From: CAZVJA01 sp964626885
Lineage (GTDB): Bacteria; Planctomycetota; Planctomycetia; Planctomycetales; Planctomycetaceae
Direction: 5' to 3'
DNA: 36,034 nt
Assembly: GCA_964626885.1 (NCBI GenBank)
Contig: CAZVJA010000030.1
Coordinates: 1 to 36,034 of the forward strand
A model generated the notes under the pieces. That model did no database searches. It had not been told where the DNA came from and was given only the letters and a program-made list of their open reading frames with translations. Positions 7,384-21,123 of this stretch are shown piece by piece. Both the position numbers and the translations under genes were made by a program. Position 1 is the stretch's first letter. Every line of letters starts with the position of its first letter.

Positions 7384-9813
7384 ATGCGGTTTGCTGCACT
7401 GAGGAACATCGTTGGAACAACCGTCCCAATGGCCGTCGCGGCGTTCTGCGTCGTAACCCTGCTATTGGCGGTTATGACGGCGCATTCGGCCGAGGAGGCG
7501 AAACCTGCCAGCCCACCAAGGCCGGAACCATCGGTTGCTCAGACGAAGCTCGACGCGAACTCGACCTTTGCCGCCGGGGTTCAGCCGTACTTGAAGAAAT
7601 ACTGCATCGACTGCCACGGCGGTGACGAACCGGAAGCAGGGCTCCGGCTCGATAAGTTCCGCAGTGAGCTGGAAGCAGGGCGTCAGCCGGTGCAGTGGGA
7701 AAAAGTCGAGCAGATGCTCCAGAAGCGGTCGATGCCGCCGGCCGACCACGAGCCGCGGCCGATGGAAGAAGAGAACCAGCTGGTGCTCGGCTGGATCGAC
7801 CGGATGTTTCATCACGTGGATTGCGACAAAGCCCGCGATCCCGGCCGCGTCACCGCTCGCAGGTTGAATCGTGTTGAGTACAACAACACGATCCGCGACC
7901 TGATGGGGGTCGATTTCAAACCGGCAGCTGATTTTCCGACGGACGACGTGGGCTACGGGTTCGATAACATCGGCGACGTGCTGACTCTCTCGCCACTGTT
8001 GATGGAAAAATACATGGACGCGGCCGAGCAGATCGCGTCGCGAGCACTCTCGACCGAGGCGTTGACGAAGCCTCATGTCCAGCGAAAGGAAGGAGAGCAG
8101 CTCTCGGGAACCGGCAGCGCGAAGCTCAATCAATATGGGTTCCATATGCTGTCGTCCGCCGGGACGGTCTTCGGCGAGTTCGATTTTCCGTTCAAAGGAG
8201 AGTACGAGATTCGCGCGCGGGTCACGGCTGACCAGGCAGGCCCCGAGCCGGTGAAGATGGCCTACAAGCTCGACAACAAGCTGGTCCAGACGATTGAGGT
8301 CACACGGCACAAAGAGGCGGGTTTCTTTGAGACAAAAGTGAAAGTGCTCAAGGGGAAGTTTCCCTTCGCCGTCGAGTTCCTCAACGATTTTTATGATCCG
8401 AAAGGGCCCGATCCGGAGCATCAAGACCGCAACCTGGGAGTCCACCTGCTGGAAGTGGTGGGACCATTCGGCGTGACGCACGAACAGGCGCGGACGCTGT
8501 TGCCCGAGACGCACAAACGGATCGTGTTCTGCTCTCCGGATGCGAAGGGCTCGGTTGAGGATTGCGCGCGGAAGATTCTGCGGGAGTTTGGCCGCCGGGC
8601 GTACCGCCGCCCCGTGACGGATGCGGAACTCAACGATCTCGTCGCGCTGGTCAAACTGGCCATCGACAAGGGGGAGACGTTCGACGGTGCGATCCAGGTG
8701 GGGGTGCAGGGAGTGCTGGTCTCGCCAAACTTTTTGTTCCGTATCGAGCGCGACAGCGATCCGAACGATCCGCGTGCCGCGCATTCCATCGCTGACTATG
8801 AACTGGCATCCCGTCTCTCGTACTTTTTGTGGAGTACAATGCCGGATGAAGAGTTGTTCGCGTTGGCGGAAAAAGCGGAGCTGCACAAGCCGGACGTGCT
8901 CGAAGCGCAGGTCCGGCGCATGCTGGCCGACCCTCGATCTCGCGCCCTGGTCGATAACTTTGCAAGCCAGTGGCTGAACCTGCGGAATCTCGACATTGCC
9001 ACGCCGAACCAAAAGCTGTTCGAGTCGTTCAATGATGATTTGCGGGCGGACATGCGCCGCGAGACCGAGATGCTGTTCGAAACCGTGATGCGTGAGGACT
9101 TGAGCATCTTCACGTTCCTCGACGCCGACTTTACGTTCGTCAACGAGCGGCTGGCGAAGTATTACGACATTAAGGATGTGCAAGGGGGGGAGTTCCGCAA
9201 GGTGTCGTTGGCCGGCAGCAAACGTACCGGCGTCCTCACGCACGGCAGCATTCTGACGCTCACATCCGACCCGACAAAGACCTCGCCGGTGAAGCGGGGC
9301 AAATGGATCCTGGAAAACATTCTGGGAACCCCGCCGCCGCCGCCGCCGGCCAAGGTTCCCGACTTCGCGGAGGCACAGAAAGCGAAGCCCGACGCGACGC
9401 TCCGTGAACAACTGGAATTACATCGCTCGAACGCGGTCTGTGCCTCGTGCCACAAGACGATGGACCCGCTGGGACTCGCACTCGAGAATTTCGACGCCGT
9501 CGGCCGCTGGCGCGACAAAGACCGCGACAAGCCGATCGATGCGTCGGGAACGTTGCCTTCGGGAGAGAAAATTCAGAATGCCGGCGAGTTGATTCGGGTG
9601 CTGCGGGGCCGCGAGGAAGAGTTTACGAAGCACTTCGTACGAACCCTGTTGACCTATGCCCTCGGGCGCGGATTGGAGTATTATGACAAGTGTGCCGTCG
9701 ATGGGATTACCTCGGCGGTGCGCTCCGGTCATGGCCGTTTTTCCCAGGTAGTAATCCACATCGTCCGCAGTGAGCCGTTTCTCATGCGGAGAGGAGACGG
9801 AGGCGAAGAATGA
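7384..9813 (+). CDS. Secreted DUF1592-type multidomain protein with two CxxCH motifs
   Basis: The 809-residue protein from ATG 7384 begins with a signal-peptide-like stretch ending near HSA-EE. Domains in order are a planctomycete-type cytochrome c segment with CIDCH at residue 74, a DUF1587-like segment (RRLNRVEYNNTIRDLMGV), a beta-rich insert that resembles a carbohydrate-binding module, DUF1595-like (FGRRAYRRPVTDAEL), DUF1592-like (DYELASRLSYFLWSTMPD), DUF1588-like with GVLTHGSILTLTSDPTKTSP and CASCH at residue 686, and a C-terminal DUF1585-like segment. The protein is probably extracytoplasmic and may carry two c-type hemes. Its reaction is unknown. It overlaps the DUF1552 gene by four bases (ATGA), so the two products are likely made together. 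Confidence 0.9.
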   Translation: MRFAALRNIVGTTVPMAVAAFCVVTLLLAVMTAHSAEEAKPASPPRPEPSVAQTKLDANSTFAAGVQPYLKKYCIDCHGGDEPEAGLRLDKFRSELEAGRQPVQWEKVEQMLQKRSMPPADHEPRPMEEENQLVLGWIDRMFHHVDCDKARDPGRVTARRLNRVEYNNTIRDLMGVDFKPAADFPTDDVGYGFDNIGDVLTLSPLLMEKYMDAAEQIASRALSTEALTKPHVQRKEGEQLSGTGSAKLNQYGFHMLSSAGTVFGEFDFPFKGEYEIRARVTADQAGPEPVKMAYKLDNKLVQTIEVTRHKEAGFFETKVKVLKGKFPFAVEFLNDFYDPKGPDPEHQDRNLGVHLLEVVGPFGVTHEQARTLLPETHKRIVFCSPDAKGSVEDCARKILREFGRRAYRRPVTDAELNDLVALVKLAIDKGETFDGAIQVGVQGVLVSPNFLFRIERDSDPNDPRAAHSIADYELASRLSYFLWSTMPDEELFALAEKAELHKPDVLEAQVRRMLADPRSRALVDNFASQWLNLRNLDIATPNQKLFESFNDDLRADMRRETEMLFETVMREDLSIFTFLDADFTFVNERLAKYYDIKDVQGGEFRKVSLAGSKRTGVLTHGSILTLTSDPTKTSPVKRGKWILENILGTPPPPPPAKVPDFAEAQKAKPDATLREQLELHRSNAVCASCHKTMDPLGLALENFDAVGRWRDKDRDKPIDASGTLPSGEKIQNAGELIRVLRGREEEFTKHFVRTLLTYALGRGLEYYDKCAVDGITSAVRSGHGRFSQVVIHIVRSEPFLMRRGDGGEE

Positions 9814-11180
9814 GCTTATGCACGCAATTGCCACGACGGACGTTTCTCAAAGGGCTTGGAACCGCCGTCGCGCTTCCGTGGTTGGAGTGCATGCGTCCGG
9901 GTACGGTGGCTGCAGCCGCGGATACTGCGGTTGCCGGTGGAGCCGCTGCCGCTGGTAGTCCCGTGCGGATGGCGTTTGTCTTTTTTCCGAACGGCGTGAT
10001 TCAGCCCGCCTGGAAGCCGGAACAGGAAGGGGCCGATTACAAGCTCCCCCCAACGCTCGAACCGCTCGCGCCGTTCAAGGACAAAATTAACGTCCTGACG
10101 GGTTTGGCGCAACATAATGGTTTCGACCTGGGTGACGGAGCGGGGGACCACGCACGCAGTGCCGCGTCCTTCCTCACGGGAGCCCATCCGTACAAAACGG
10201 CCGGCGCGAACATTCGTGTCGGAACATCAGCCGACCAGTTGGCGGCTTCCAAGATCGGCCGGCAGACAATCCTGCCGTCGCTTGAGGTTGGAATCGAGGG
10301 AGGCCGCAACGCCGGGAACTGCGATTCGGGTTATAGCTGCGCTTACTCCAACGCCATCTCCTGGAAGTCGCCGACGACGCCGATGGCGAAGGAGATCAGC
10401 CCCCGCGAGGTCTTCGAGCGGCTGTTCGGCGCGAAAGACGTTGATCCAAAAATGCGGGAACGGCGCGAGTTCTTCCGCAAGAGCATTCTCGACACCGTGG
10501 CTTCCGATGCACAACGGCTGCAACGATCGCTCGGTCAGACCGATCGCCGCAAGATCGACGAATACCTCACGGGAATCCGCGAGATCGAGCAGCGAATCGA
10601 ACGCGCATCCAAAATTTCCCGTCAGCAGCCCCCGGACATGCAACTGCCGGAGGGAACCCCGCGCGAGCACGAGCAACACGTAAGGCTGATGTATGATTTG
10701 CTGGTGCTCGCCTTCCAGACCGATTCGACTCGCATTGCGACCTTTATGCTCGGCAATGAAGGGAGCAACAAAGCCTACACGATGGTCGGAGTGAAGGAAG
10801 GGCATCACACGTTGTCGCACCATGGCGGCAAGGAAGAAATGACTTCCCAGCTCCGTAAGATCGATCACTACCTCGTCACCCAGTTCGCGTACTTCCTCGA
10901 AAAGCTCAACGCCGTGAAAGAAGGGGAACGGACGCTGCTGCAGAATTCGATGATCGTCTACGGCAGCGGCCTGGGGGACGGCAACAGCCACCAGCACCAC
11001 GACCTGCCGATCGTGATGGCCGGCGGCGGCGGCGGAACGATCAAAACCGGGCGGCACATCGTGCTTCCCACCAACACGCCGCTCAACAATTTGTTTCTGT
11101 CGATGTTCGATCGCATTGGAGCAACCGGCATCGGGCAGTTCGGCGACAGCACCGGTCGCCTGGAACAGATCGCCGGCTGA
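9810..11180 (+). CDS. Tat-exported DUF1552 protein
   Basis: The 456-residue protein starts with a twin-arginine signal (RRTFLKGLGTAVALPWLE), so it is exported folded, often a sign of a cofactor or metal. The rest matches the DUF1552 pattern with FVFFPNGVIQPAW, LTGLAQHNG, GDHARSAASFLTG, SLEVGIEGG and a C-terminal stretch containing YGSGLGDGNSHQHHDLPIVMAG. The repeated His and Asp residues and the HARS segment recall alkaline-phosphatase/sulfatase-fold proteins such as DUF1501, but catalytic function is not shown. The start ATG overlaps the stop of the DUF1592 gene. Genes of these two families commonly sit side by side in planctomycetes, which supports joint function. Confidence 0.9.
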   Translation: MSLCTQLPRRTFLKGLGTAVALPWLECMRPGTVAAAADTAVAGGAAAAGSPVRMAFVFFPNGVIQPAWKPEQEGADYKLPPTLEPLAPFKDKINVLTGLAQHNGFDLGDGAGDHARSAASFLTGAHPYKTAGANIRVGTSADQLAASKIGRQTILPSLEVGIEGGRNAGNCDSGYSCAYSNAISWKSPTTPMAKEISPREVFERLFGAKDVDPKMRERREFFRKSILDTVASDAQRLQRSLGQTDRRKIDEYLTGIREIEQRIERASKISRQQPPDMQLPEGTPREHEQHVRLMYDLLVLAFQTDSTRIATFMLGNEGSNKAYTMVGVKEGHHTLSHHGGKEEMTSQLRKIDHYLVTQFAYFLEKLNAVKEGERTLLQNSMIVYGSGLGDGNSHQHHDLPIVMAGGGGGTIKTGRHIVLPTNTPLNNLFLSMFDRIGATGIGQFGDSTGRLEQIAG

Positions 11181-11836
11181 GCCCGCTTGCGAACGGATTC
11201 AATCCGTCGAGTTCATCGCGGAGACTCGGAGAGCGCTGAGAAGAAGAATGGAATAAGGAACCCAGGAGAAGAATTTCAGGATGTCGATGCAGAAGTGATC
11301 GAGAGATTGACCGATCCGGCGGTTATCCTTTTCGACATTGTTCACGCAGCAACAAGCTGACATTGTGCCGACCGCATCCCCGCTTTCTTCCTTTCCTGGT
11401 TTCCTGCGTTCCTTATTAAAATTGCGTTTCCGCAGTTCTCTATCTCTCCGTGGCGAAGACCATTCCCTGGCGAGCCTGTGAGGGTGGGATGGTCCCCCTG
11501 ATGCGGCGCTTTTCTTGACCATCAACCTCGATCGATTTGTTCCGTCCGCAGCGTTTGCGCGACTGTCCCAGCTTGAACCATTTTGAGCTGCGATTCGCCC
11601 GCAGCCGACAAAGTCCTTTACAGTTCGGACTTAGCGGCGATATTATGGACGCGCGGCTCCGTCATGTGAACCAGCCGGCGGCCAATTTCCCAAGAGAGCG
11701 CTCTGCTTTCCCTTCGCTCCGGCAGTCACATCGCGCTGACGCATCTTACTTCGTTTTTTCGTGAGTTGTTCTTTTTCGGTACTCCGGTGTCTGTTTTCCG
11801 GACAATCATTTCCGCGAGCAAGGAGAATTTTCGGCC
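11181..11836. other. 656-bp intergenic region without a supported gene
   Basis: An open frame on the minus strand (11199-11525) has a low-complexity basic start, a hydrophobic end and no recognisable family, and I do not call it. The sequence near 11218-11240 and 11398-11480 reads like decayed copies of common intergenic repeats (for example CTCCGTGGCGAAG and CGCGGAGACTCGGAG). A short dyad ACGGA-TTCAA-TCCGT follows the DUF1552 stop at 11193-11207 but has no T-run. The promoter of the LRR lipoprotein should lie in the last 200 bases; none is clear. Confidence 0.45.
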
Positions 11837-13153
11837 ATGATCCGAAACGTTTATCCCCGATGGGTTCCTTCGAGCCGAGGCGCGGCGGTTGTGGTTCTTG
11901 CTGCCGCGGCTTTGTTGTTTCCATTCTTGACCGGTTGCGAAAAAGGGCCGCCGACCTTCAAGGAATTGATAGGTCAGGGTGAGGAGCAAAAAGAAGCACC
12001 AGCCCAAACGCCGGCCCCCGCGCAGCCCCAGGCTCCCGCGCAACTGACTCCCAAACCCGCGACACCTCCTCCGGCACCGAAGAAGCGAACGTCGCAGGAA
12101 ATTCTGGGAGACTTCCAGCGGACAAAGCCTCAAGACCGGAACGATGGTCTATTGGCTGAAATGGCGGGGATGGAAGACGGTCTGGACCAGGTGACCGTGA
12201 TGAACCTCAGCCGCAGCGCTGTTACGAACGCGGGCTTGAAGCATCTCGAAAAATTCGACAGCGTCACGTCGCTCGACCTGGGTGTCGTCGACCTGACAAA
12301 CGACGGGCTCGTGTCCGTCTCCAAGATGAAAAATCTGGAGGAACTTTCCCTGGAGGGAACGCCGAAGCTCTCGCTGACGGCAAGTGACCCGAACGCCCGC
12401 ACCATCGACGCCGGGCTCGCGTACATCAGAACGATGCCGAAACTCCGTTCACTCCGGTTGACCGGTGCAAAGTTCACCGACAAGGGGCTGGATGAAGTCG
12501 CGAAGATGAATGATATCGAAGCGCTCTACCTCGGCAACTCGGGAATTGGCGACGACAACCTCGTGCAGCTCAAGGGGCTCGATAATCTCCGCATTCTCGA
12601 TCTAAGCGAAACGCGGATCACCGATAGAGGATTCGAACACCTGATGGCGTTGAAGAATCTGGAATGGCTTGACGTCGGCCGAAACAAAGATCGCATTCAG
12701 GGAGCCGGATACCTCGAAGCTCGCAACCGTGGCGGCTTCAAAAATCTGAAACACCTCGCTGTCTTCGACACCAAGTGGGGAGACAAAGGAATGCTGGGGG
12801 TGCAGAAAACCACCACTCTGGAATACCTCGACCTCGGTGACACGCTGGTCAACGATGTCAACTTGGAAGGGGTTAAGCCGAACAAAAACCTCCAGTCGAT
12901 CTATCTGCATCGCAACAGCAATCTGACCAGTAACGGATTGAGATGGCTTTCGGCGTTTAAGGATTTGAACACGATTTATCTCGACAACACGCGCGGTGTT
13001 AACGACCAGGGCTTGGCCCACCTGACGAAGCTGAAAAAGCTGGAGCGGCTGGTCATCACGGAGACAGGCTGCTCCGAACGGGGAGCACGCGAGCTGAAGA
13101 AATATCTGCCGAATGTGAAAATCACGCTGAAGAATGGCGTTCCACCGCTGTAA
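11837..13153 (+). CDS. Leucine-rich-repeat lipoprotein
   Basis: The 438-residue protein has a signal peptide with a lipobox (FLTGC, lipidated Cys at about residue 35), so it is predicted to be membrane anchored. A Pro/Ala/Gln-rich linker covers about residues 50-80. From about residue 110 to the end there are LRR units of the ribonuclease-inhibitor/cysteine-containing kind, seen as repeated NAGLKHLEKFDSVTSLDL and DRGFEHLMALKNLEWLDV patterns. The curved LRR solenoid suggests protein-protein binding at the cell envelope; no enzyme domain is present. ATG 11837 follows AAGGAGAA with good spacing. A strong terminator follows, so it looks monocistronic. Confidence 0.88.
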   Translation: MIRNVYPRWVPSSRGAAVVVLAAAALLFPFLTGCEKGPPTFKELIGQGEEQKEAPAQTPAPAQPQAPAQLTPKPATPPPAPKKRTSQEILGDFQRTKPQDRNDGLLAEMAGMEDGLDQVTVMNLSRSAVTNAGLKHLEKFDSVTSLDLGVVDLTNDGLVSVSKMKNLEELSLEGTPKLSLTASDPNARTIDAGLAYIRTMPKLRSLRLTGAKFTDKGLDEVAKMNDIEALYLGNSGIGDDNLVQLKGLDNLRILDLSETRITDRGFEHLMALKNLEWLDVGRNKDRIQGAGYLEARNRGGFKNLKHLAVFDTKWGDKGMLGVQKTTTLEYLDLGDTLVNDVNLEGVKPNKNLQSIYLHRNSNLTSNGLRWLSAFKDLNTIYLDNTRGVNDQGLAHLTKLKKLERLVITETGCSERGARELKKYLPNVKITLKNGVPPL

Positions 13154-13216
13154 TAGACTGATCCAACTGTGTTGCGGGAGTGGTGTGTTTGACGCCGATT
13201 CCCGCCAGAAAAACGA

Positions 13217-13250
13217 AGCCCACTGACGGTTGTCGGTGGGCTTTTTTTTT
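13217..13250 (+). terminator. Intrinsic terminator, likely bidirectional
   Basis: The stem AGCCCACTGAC / GTCGGTGGGCT (one G-T pair) closes a short GT-rich loop and is followed by nine or more T residues. It ends the LRR lipoprotein transcript. Read on the minus strand the same stem is followed by a shorter T-run (TTCGTTTTT), so it can also stop transcription arriving on that strand from gltD. Confidence 0.9.
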
Positions 13251-13276
13251 CGCGCGATGCTCAGTTCGGTCGCCGC

Positions 13277-14761
13277 TCAGGGAAGCTGCGTGGTGCCCAT
13301 CAGATAGCGATCGCATTCGCGGGCAGCGCCGCGTCCCTCATTGATCGCCCAGACAACGAGGCTTTGCCCGCGTCGGCAATCGCCGGCCGCGAAGACTTTG
13401 TCGACGTTCGTGCGGTATTTGTTGTATTCCGCCTGGTAGTTGCTCCGCGGATCGAGCGTGACACCGAGCTGCTCGGAAACGGTCGATTCCGGGCCGAGGA
13501 AACCCATCGCCAGCAGAACCAGATCCGCCTCGAACGTCTCCTCCGACCCGTCCACCACGCTGAACGGCGCGCCGCCGGGAGCCGGCTTCGACCAGTCGAC
13601 CCGGCAGGCTTTCAAGCCCTTCACGTGCCCCTGCTCATCGCCGAAAAACTCGACGGTCGAGATTTCGAATTCGCGGGGGTCGCGCCCGAATTTGGCGGCC
13701 GCCTCGGCGTGGCCATAGTCAATGCGGAAGACGCGCGGCCACTGCGGCCAGGGATTATTCGGCGCACGCTCGTTCGGCGGCATCGGAACGATTTCGAAGT
13801 TCACAAGGCTCTTGCAGCCATGCCGCAGCGACGTGCCGATGCAGTCGTTCCCGGTGTCGCCGCCGCCGATCACAATGACGTTTTTGTCTTTCGCGCTGAT
13901 GAACTTGCCGTCGGCCAGTTCCGAATCGAGCAGGCTCTTGGTGTTCGCGTGCAGAAATTCCATCGCGAAGTGAACGCCCTTCAAGTCGCGGCCCGGAATG
14001 GGAAGATCGCGGGGACGTGTGGCGCCGGTGCAGAGGATGACGGCGTCGAACTCGTCCAGCAGCTGCTTAGCCGGCAAGTTCTTTCCGATTTCGGTATTCG
14101 TGACGAATGTCACCCCTTCAGCGGCCATCTGTTCGACGCGGCGCTCGACGATGGTCTTTTCGAGCTTCATGCTGGGAATGCCGTACATCAGCAAGCCGCC
14201 GATGCGATCGTGCCGCTCGTAGACGGTTACCGAATGACCGGCTGAGTTGAGTTGCTGGGCGGCCGCGAGTCCGGCGGGCCCCGAGCCGACGACGGCGATC
14301 TTTTTTCCGGTTCGTTCGGCGGGGACGTTCGGCTCAACCCACCCTTCCTCGAAGCCTTTGTCGATGATGGAACATTCGATGTTCTTGATCGTCACCGGCG
14401 GTTCGATAATTCCCAGCACGCAGGAACCTTCGCACGGCGCCGGGCAAACACGTCCGGTGAATTCCGGAAAGTTGTTCGTCTTGTGCAAGCGGTCGAGCGC
14501 GTCCCGCCACCGATTGCGATAGACGAGATCATTCCATTCGGGAATGAGATTGTTGATCGGACAGCCGGCAGCCATGTTGGCCATCAGATCGCCGGTATGG
14601 CAGAACGGCACGCCGCAATCCATGCACCGGGCTCCCTGCTCGCGCAGTTCCGATTCGGGCATGTGCTCGTGGAACTCGTTCCAGTCCAGGATGCGCAATA
14701 ACGGATCGCGCTCGTGCGGGGTTTGTCGGGTGAACTCCTTGAAGCCGGTCGGCTTTCCCAT
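13277..14761 (-). CDS. gltD: Glutamate synthase small (beta) subunit
   Basis: GltD passes electrons from NAD(P)H through FAD and 4Fe-4S clusters to the large subunit for glutamate synthesis from glutamine and 2-oxoglutarate. The 494-residue protein has normal length. It shows an N-terminal cysteine-rich region (ARCMDCGVPFCH, then GCPINNLIPEW and RVCPAPCEGSC), a first Rossmann motif VVGSGPAGLAAAQQL for FAD, a second VIGGGDTGNDCIGTSLRHG for NAD(P)H, and the terminal FAD signature FAAGDCRRGQSLVVWAI. It lies 147 bases downstream of gltB on the same strand and should be co-transcribed. The ATG 14761 start leaves the usual MGKPTGF-like N-terminus. Confidence 0.97.
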   Translation of the reverse strand: MGKPTGFKEFTRQTPHERDPLLRILDWNEFHEHMPESELREQGARCMDCGVPFCHTGDLMANMAAGCPINNLIPEWNDLVYRNRWRDALDRLHKTNNFPEFTGRVCPAPCEGSCVLGIIEPPVTIKNIECSIIDKGFEEGWVEPNVPAERTGKKIAVVGSGPAGLAAAQQLNSAGHSVTVYERHDRIGGLLMYGIPSMKLEKTIVERRVEQMAAEGVTFVTNTEIGKNLPAKQLLDEFDAVILCTGATRPRDLPIPGRDLKGVHFAMEFLHANTKSLLDSELADGKFISAKDKNVIVIGGGDTGNDCIGTSLRHGCKSLVNFEIVPMPPNERAPNNPWPQWPRVFRIDYGHAEAAAKFGRDPREFEISTVEFFGDEQGHVKGLKACRVDWSKPAPGGAPFSVVDGSEETFEADLVLLAMGFLGPESTVSEQLGVTLDPRSNYQAEYNKYRTNVDKVFAAGDCRRGQSLVVWAINEGRGAARECDRYLMGTTQLP

Positions 14762-14908
14762 GACGTCGTCTCACTCTCTCAATCTGTCGATCGTCTTTTG
14801 TGTTGTTTCGTGTGATCTCGGTGTTGTTCGGAGCGGCTGTTAATTTGCTCGATCGGGCGATTCCGATGAATCAAACTTCGTTTCAGGCGGGCGACGCGCC
14901 GCCGGAGA

Positions 14909-19570
<4,662 letters not shown>

Positions 19571-19610
19571 CATCACTCTCGCTGATCTACTTATTAATCC
19601 ATCACTCCGA

Positions 19611-19633
19611 TGCAACGTCGTGTTGCATGCAAC
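19611..19633. promoter_or_regulatory. Palindromic site in the gltB leader
   Basis: GTTGCATGCAAC at 19622-19633 is a perfect 12-bp palindrome. It overlaps a second dyad, TGCAAC-GTCGT-GTTGCA (19611-19627), so three copies of the half-site TGCAAC/GTTGCA are stacked about 40-65 bases before the gltB start. A symmetrical operator for the neighbouring LysR protein or another dimeric regulator is possible. It could also be an mRNA hairpin in the leader. No function is shown. Confidence 0.4.
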
Positions 19634-19768
19634 GCCTCTCTCGACGGCGCATTCCGTTTCCTTATCGACAAACATTCCCCGGTGGATGCGGCTCGCGCGG
19701 CAGAGAGAACCATTCGATCACTCTGCCTGTGCAAGCCGGCATGTCTGGGAACAGGGCATCCTGCCGGG

Positions 19769-19792
19769 CAGCGTCTCCGTGAAGAGACGCTG
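19769..19792 (-). terminator. Hairpin after the LysR gene
   Basis: CAGCGTCTC at 19769-19777 and GAGACGCTG at 19784-19792 form a perfect nine-pair stem with a six-base loop, 49 bases past the LysR stop in its direction of transcription. There is no T-run, so it is not a standard intrinsic terminator. It may protect the LysR mRNA end or be part of the gltB leader. Confidence 0.4.
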
Positions 19793-19840
19793 TACTGTGT
19801 TATCCGGCGTCAACCATCCTTGAGGCCGCCGGTTTCTAAA

Positions 19841-20779
19841 TCAGGATGTCCGCACGGTATCGGCGGGAAGTGAAGCCCGCCCGGTTTTCTGAAAGGTATC
19901 CGGGTCTTCGTGCAGAAGTTCGACGAGTTTATTCGCAGCGGTCGTTAACGTCCGGTTTCGCTTGTGCACGATCCCCAGCGGCCGGAACCATTTCACTCCT
20001 TCAACGGGCACAATCTCCAGCAATCCGGCTTCCACTTCCCGTCGCACGGTTGGTGCGGGGAGCAGCGCGATGCCGGAACCGATTTCCACGGCCCGTTTGA
20101 TATTCTCAACATTATCGAAAACGTGCACGATATTCACCGAGACGCGAGCCTGTTTCAACCAGCGGTCGACTTGCCGTCGAATGGTCAATTCGGGAGTGAA
20201 CCCGACGAAGTCCTCGCCGTCGAGTTCGTCCACCGACACGGAATCTCGCCCCGCGAAATGATGATCGGGCGGAACGACAATGACCATCTCCTGCTCTTGC
20301 CAGGGAATGCAACTGATCTCGCCGCCGTCGCGTGGAAAGGAGACCAGTCCGAGGTCCACTTCTTCGTTGACCACGCGGGTATAGACGTCGTCCGGATGAA
20401 GATACTCGATTTGCAGCGTCGCGTCCGGAAAGTGCGATTCAAATCGCTTCACATAGGAGTCCATCTGCAGCAGTCCAACCGAATAGATCGCAGCGACCCG
20501 CACCCGGCCGACAACTTTGTTCCGCATCTGCTGCACGCGGTCCTCGACGTTTCGGAACGATTCGAGAATCTTGCGGCAACCATCGTAATAGACCTGTCCG
20601 GCGGGGGTCAGTTCCAAGGGGCGTTTGGAGCGGTCGATCAACTGGCAACCGAGGCGCTTTTCGAGCTGATGGACCGCCTGACTGGCGGAAGACTGCGAAA
20701 CGTTATGGGCGTCGGCCGCCTTCGAAAAGCTGCCCCGCGCAACGACTTCGCAAAAGATTTCGACATTTCGCAAGTGCAT
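19841..20779 (-). CDS. LysR-family transcriptional regulator
   Basis: The 312-residue protein has a LysR winged helix-turn-helix at residues of about 3-62 (FCEVVARGSFSKAADAHNVSQSSASQAVHQLEKRLG, in pieces) followed by a periplasmic-binding-like effector domain from about residue 90 (RVRVAAIYSVGL) to the end. Effector-domain features such as EEVDLGLVSFP and VEIGSGIALLP are typical. It is encoded just upstream of gltBD in the same direction rather than divergent like B. subtilis gltC, yet control of gltBD is a reasonable guess. The effector is unknown; CysB/CbbR-like relatives are an alternative. The start is ATG 20779. Confidence 0.92.
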   Translation of the reverse strand: MHLRNVEIFCEVVARGSFSKAADAHNVSQSSASQAVHQLEKRLGCQLIDRSKRPLELTPAGQVYYDGCRKILESFRNVEDRVQQMRNKVVGRVRVAAIYSVGLLQMDSYVKRFESHFPDATLQIEYLHPDDVYTRVVNEEVDLGLVSFPRDGGEISCIPWQEQEMVIVVPPDHHFAGRDSVSVDELDGEDFVGFTPELTIRRQVDRWLKQARVSVNIVHVFDNVENIKRAVEIGSGIALLPAPTVRREVEAGLLEIVPVEGVKWFRPLGIVHKRNRTLTTAANKLVELLHEDPDTFQKTGRASLPADTVRTS

Positions 20780-21123
20780 GGGACGGTGCCGGACGACTAT
20801 AAGGAACGCTGATACAGGCTAGCCGACGGTATTAAAAATGCGAATAGGCAGTCTACGCTGGCAAACTCCGGTTCGTCAAGCGCCGAACCCCCGGTTTTAG
20901 TGCCCAAACTCAGCGTTTTTTGGGATGAGCCGGCAGCGAATTCCGTCCCTTTGGCACGGCGGCCGCCCCCCATGCTTTGTCTTTCGGTCGATCGGCATCC
21001 GCGCGGGAAGGCCGGGAAGCTACAATCGCCCCTCGATGAGTCAACCAGAGCCCCTCAAATTGGCCCGTATTGACAGGCGAATCGGATGACCAAAGGAAAG
21101 AGTGAGTTGCGGAGGATCTCCCG
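20780..21123. other. 344-bp divergent intergenic region
   Basis: Apart from the candidate LysR promoter, I see only a lone TTGACA at about 21070 without a good -10 partner at the right distance. An 89-codon frame on the minus strand starting inside the lipoprotein gene has no family features and is not called. The region must contain the lipoprotein promoter; the ribosome binding site GGAGG sits at about 21112-21116. Confidence 0.45.
20850..20879 (-). promoter_or_regulatory. Candidate sigma-70 promoter for the LysR gene
   Basis: On the minus strand TTGACG (20879-20874), an 18-base spacer and TAGACT (20855-20850) form a plausible sigma-70 promoter about 70 bases before the LysR start. Five of six and four of six bases match consensus. 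No transcript start is known, so this remains a prediction. Confidence 0.4.

Noticed and set aside
7462..9411. Long open frame antisense to the DUF1592 gene
   Set aside because: No recognisable motifs; the opposite strand has multiple known domains and CxxCH sites.
11199..11525. Possible 108-residue minus-strand gene
   Set aside because: Low-complexity basic start, no family, no clear ribosome site, lies in apparent repeat debris.
20810..20831. ATAC...GTAT spaced sequence near the LysR promoter as an autoregulatory box
   Set aside because: The halves do not form a continuous dyad and the T-N11-A rule is not clearly met.
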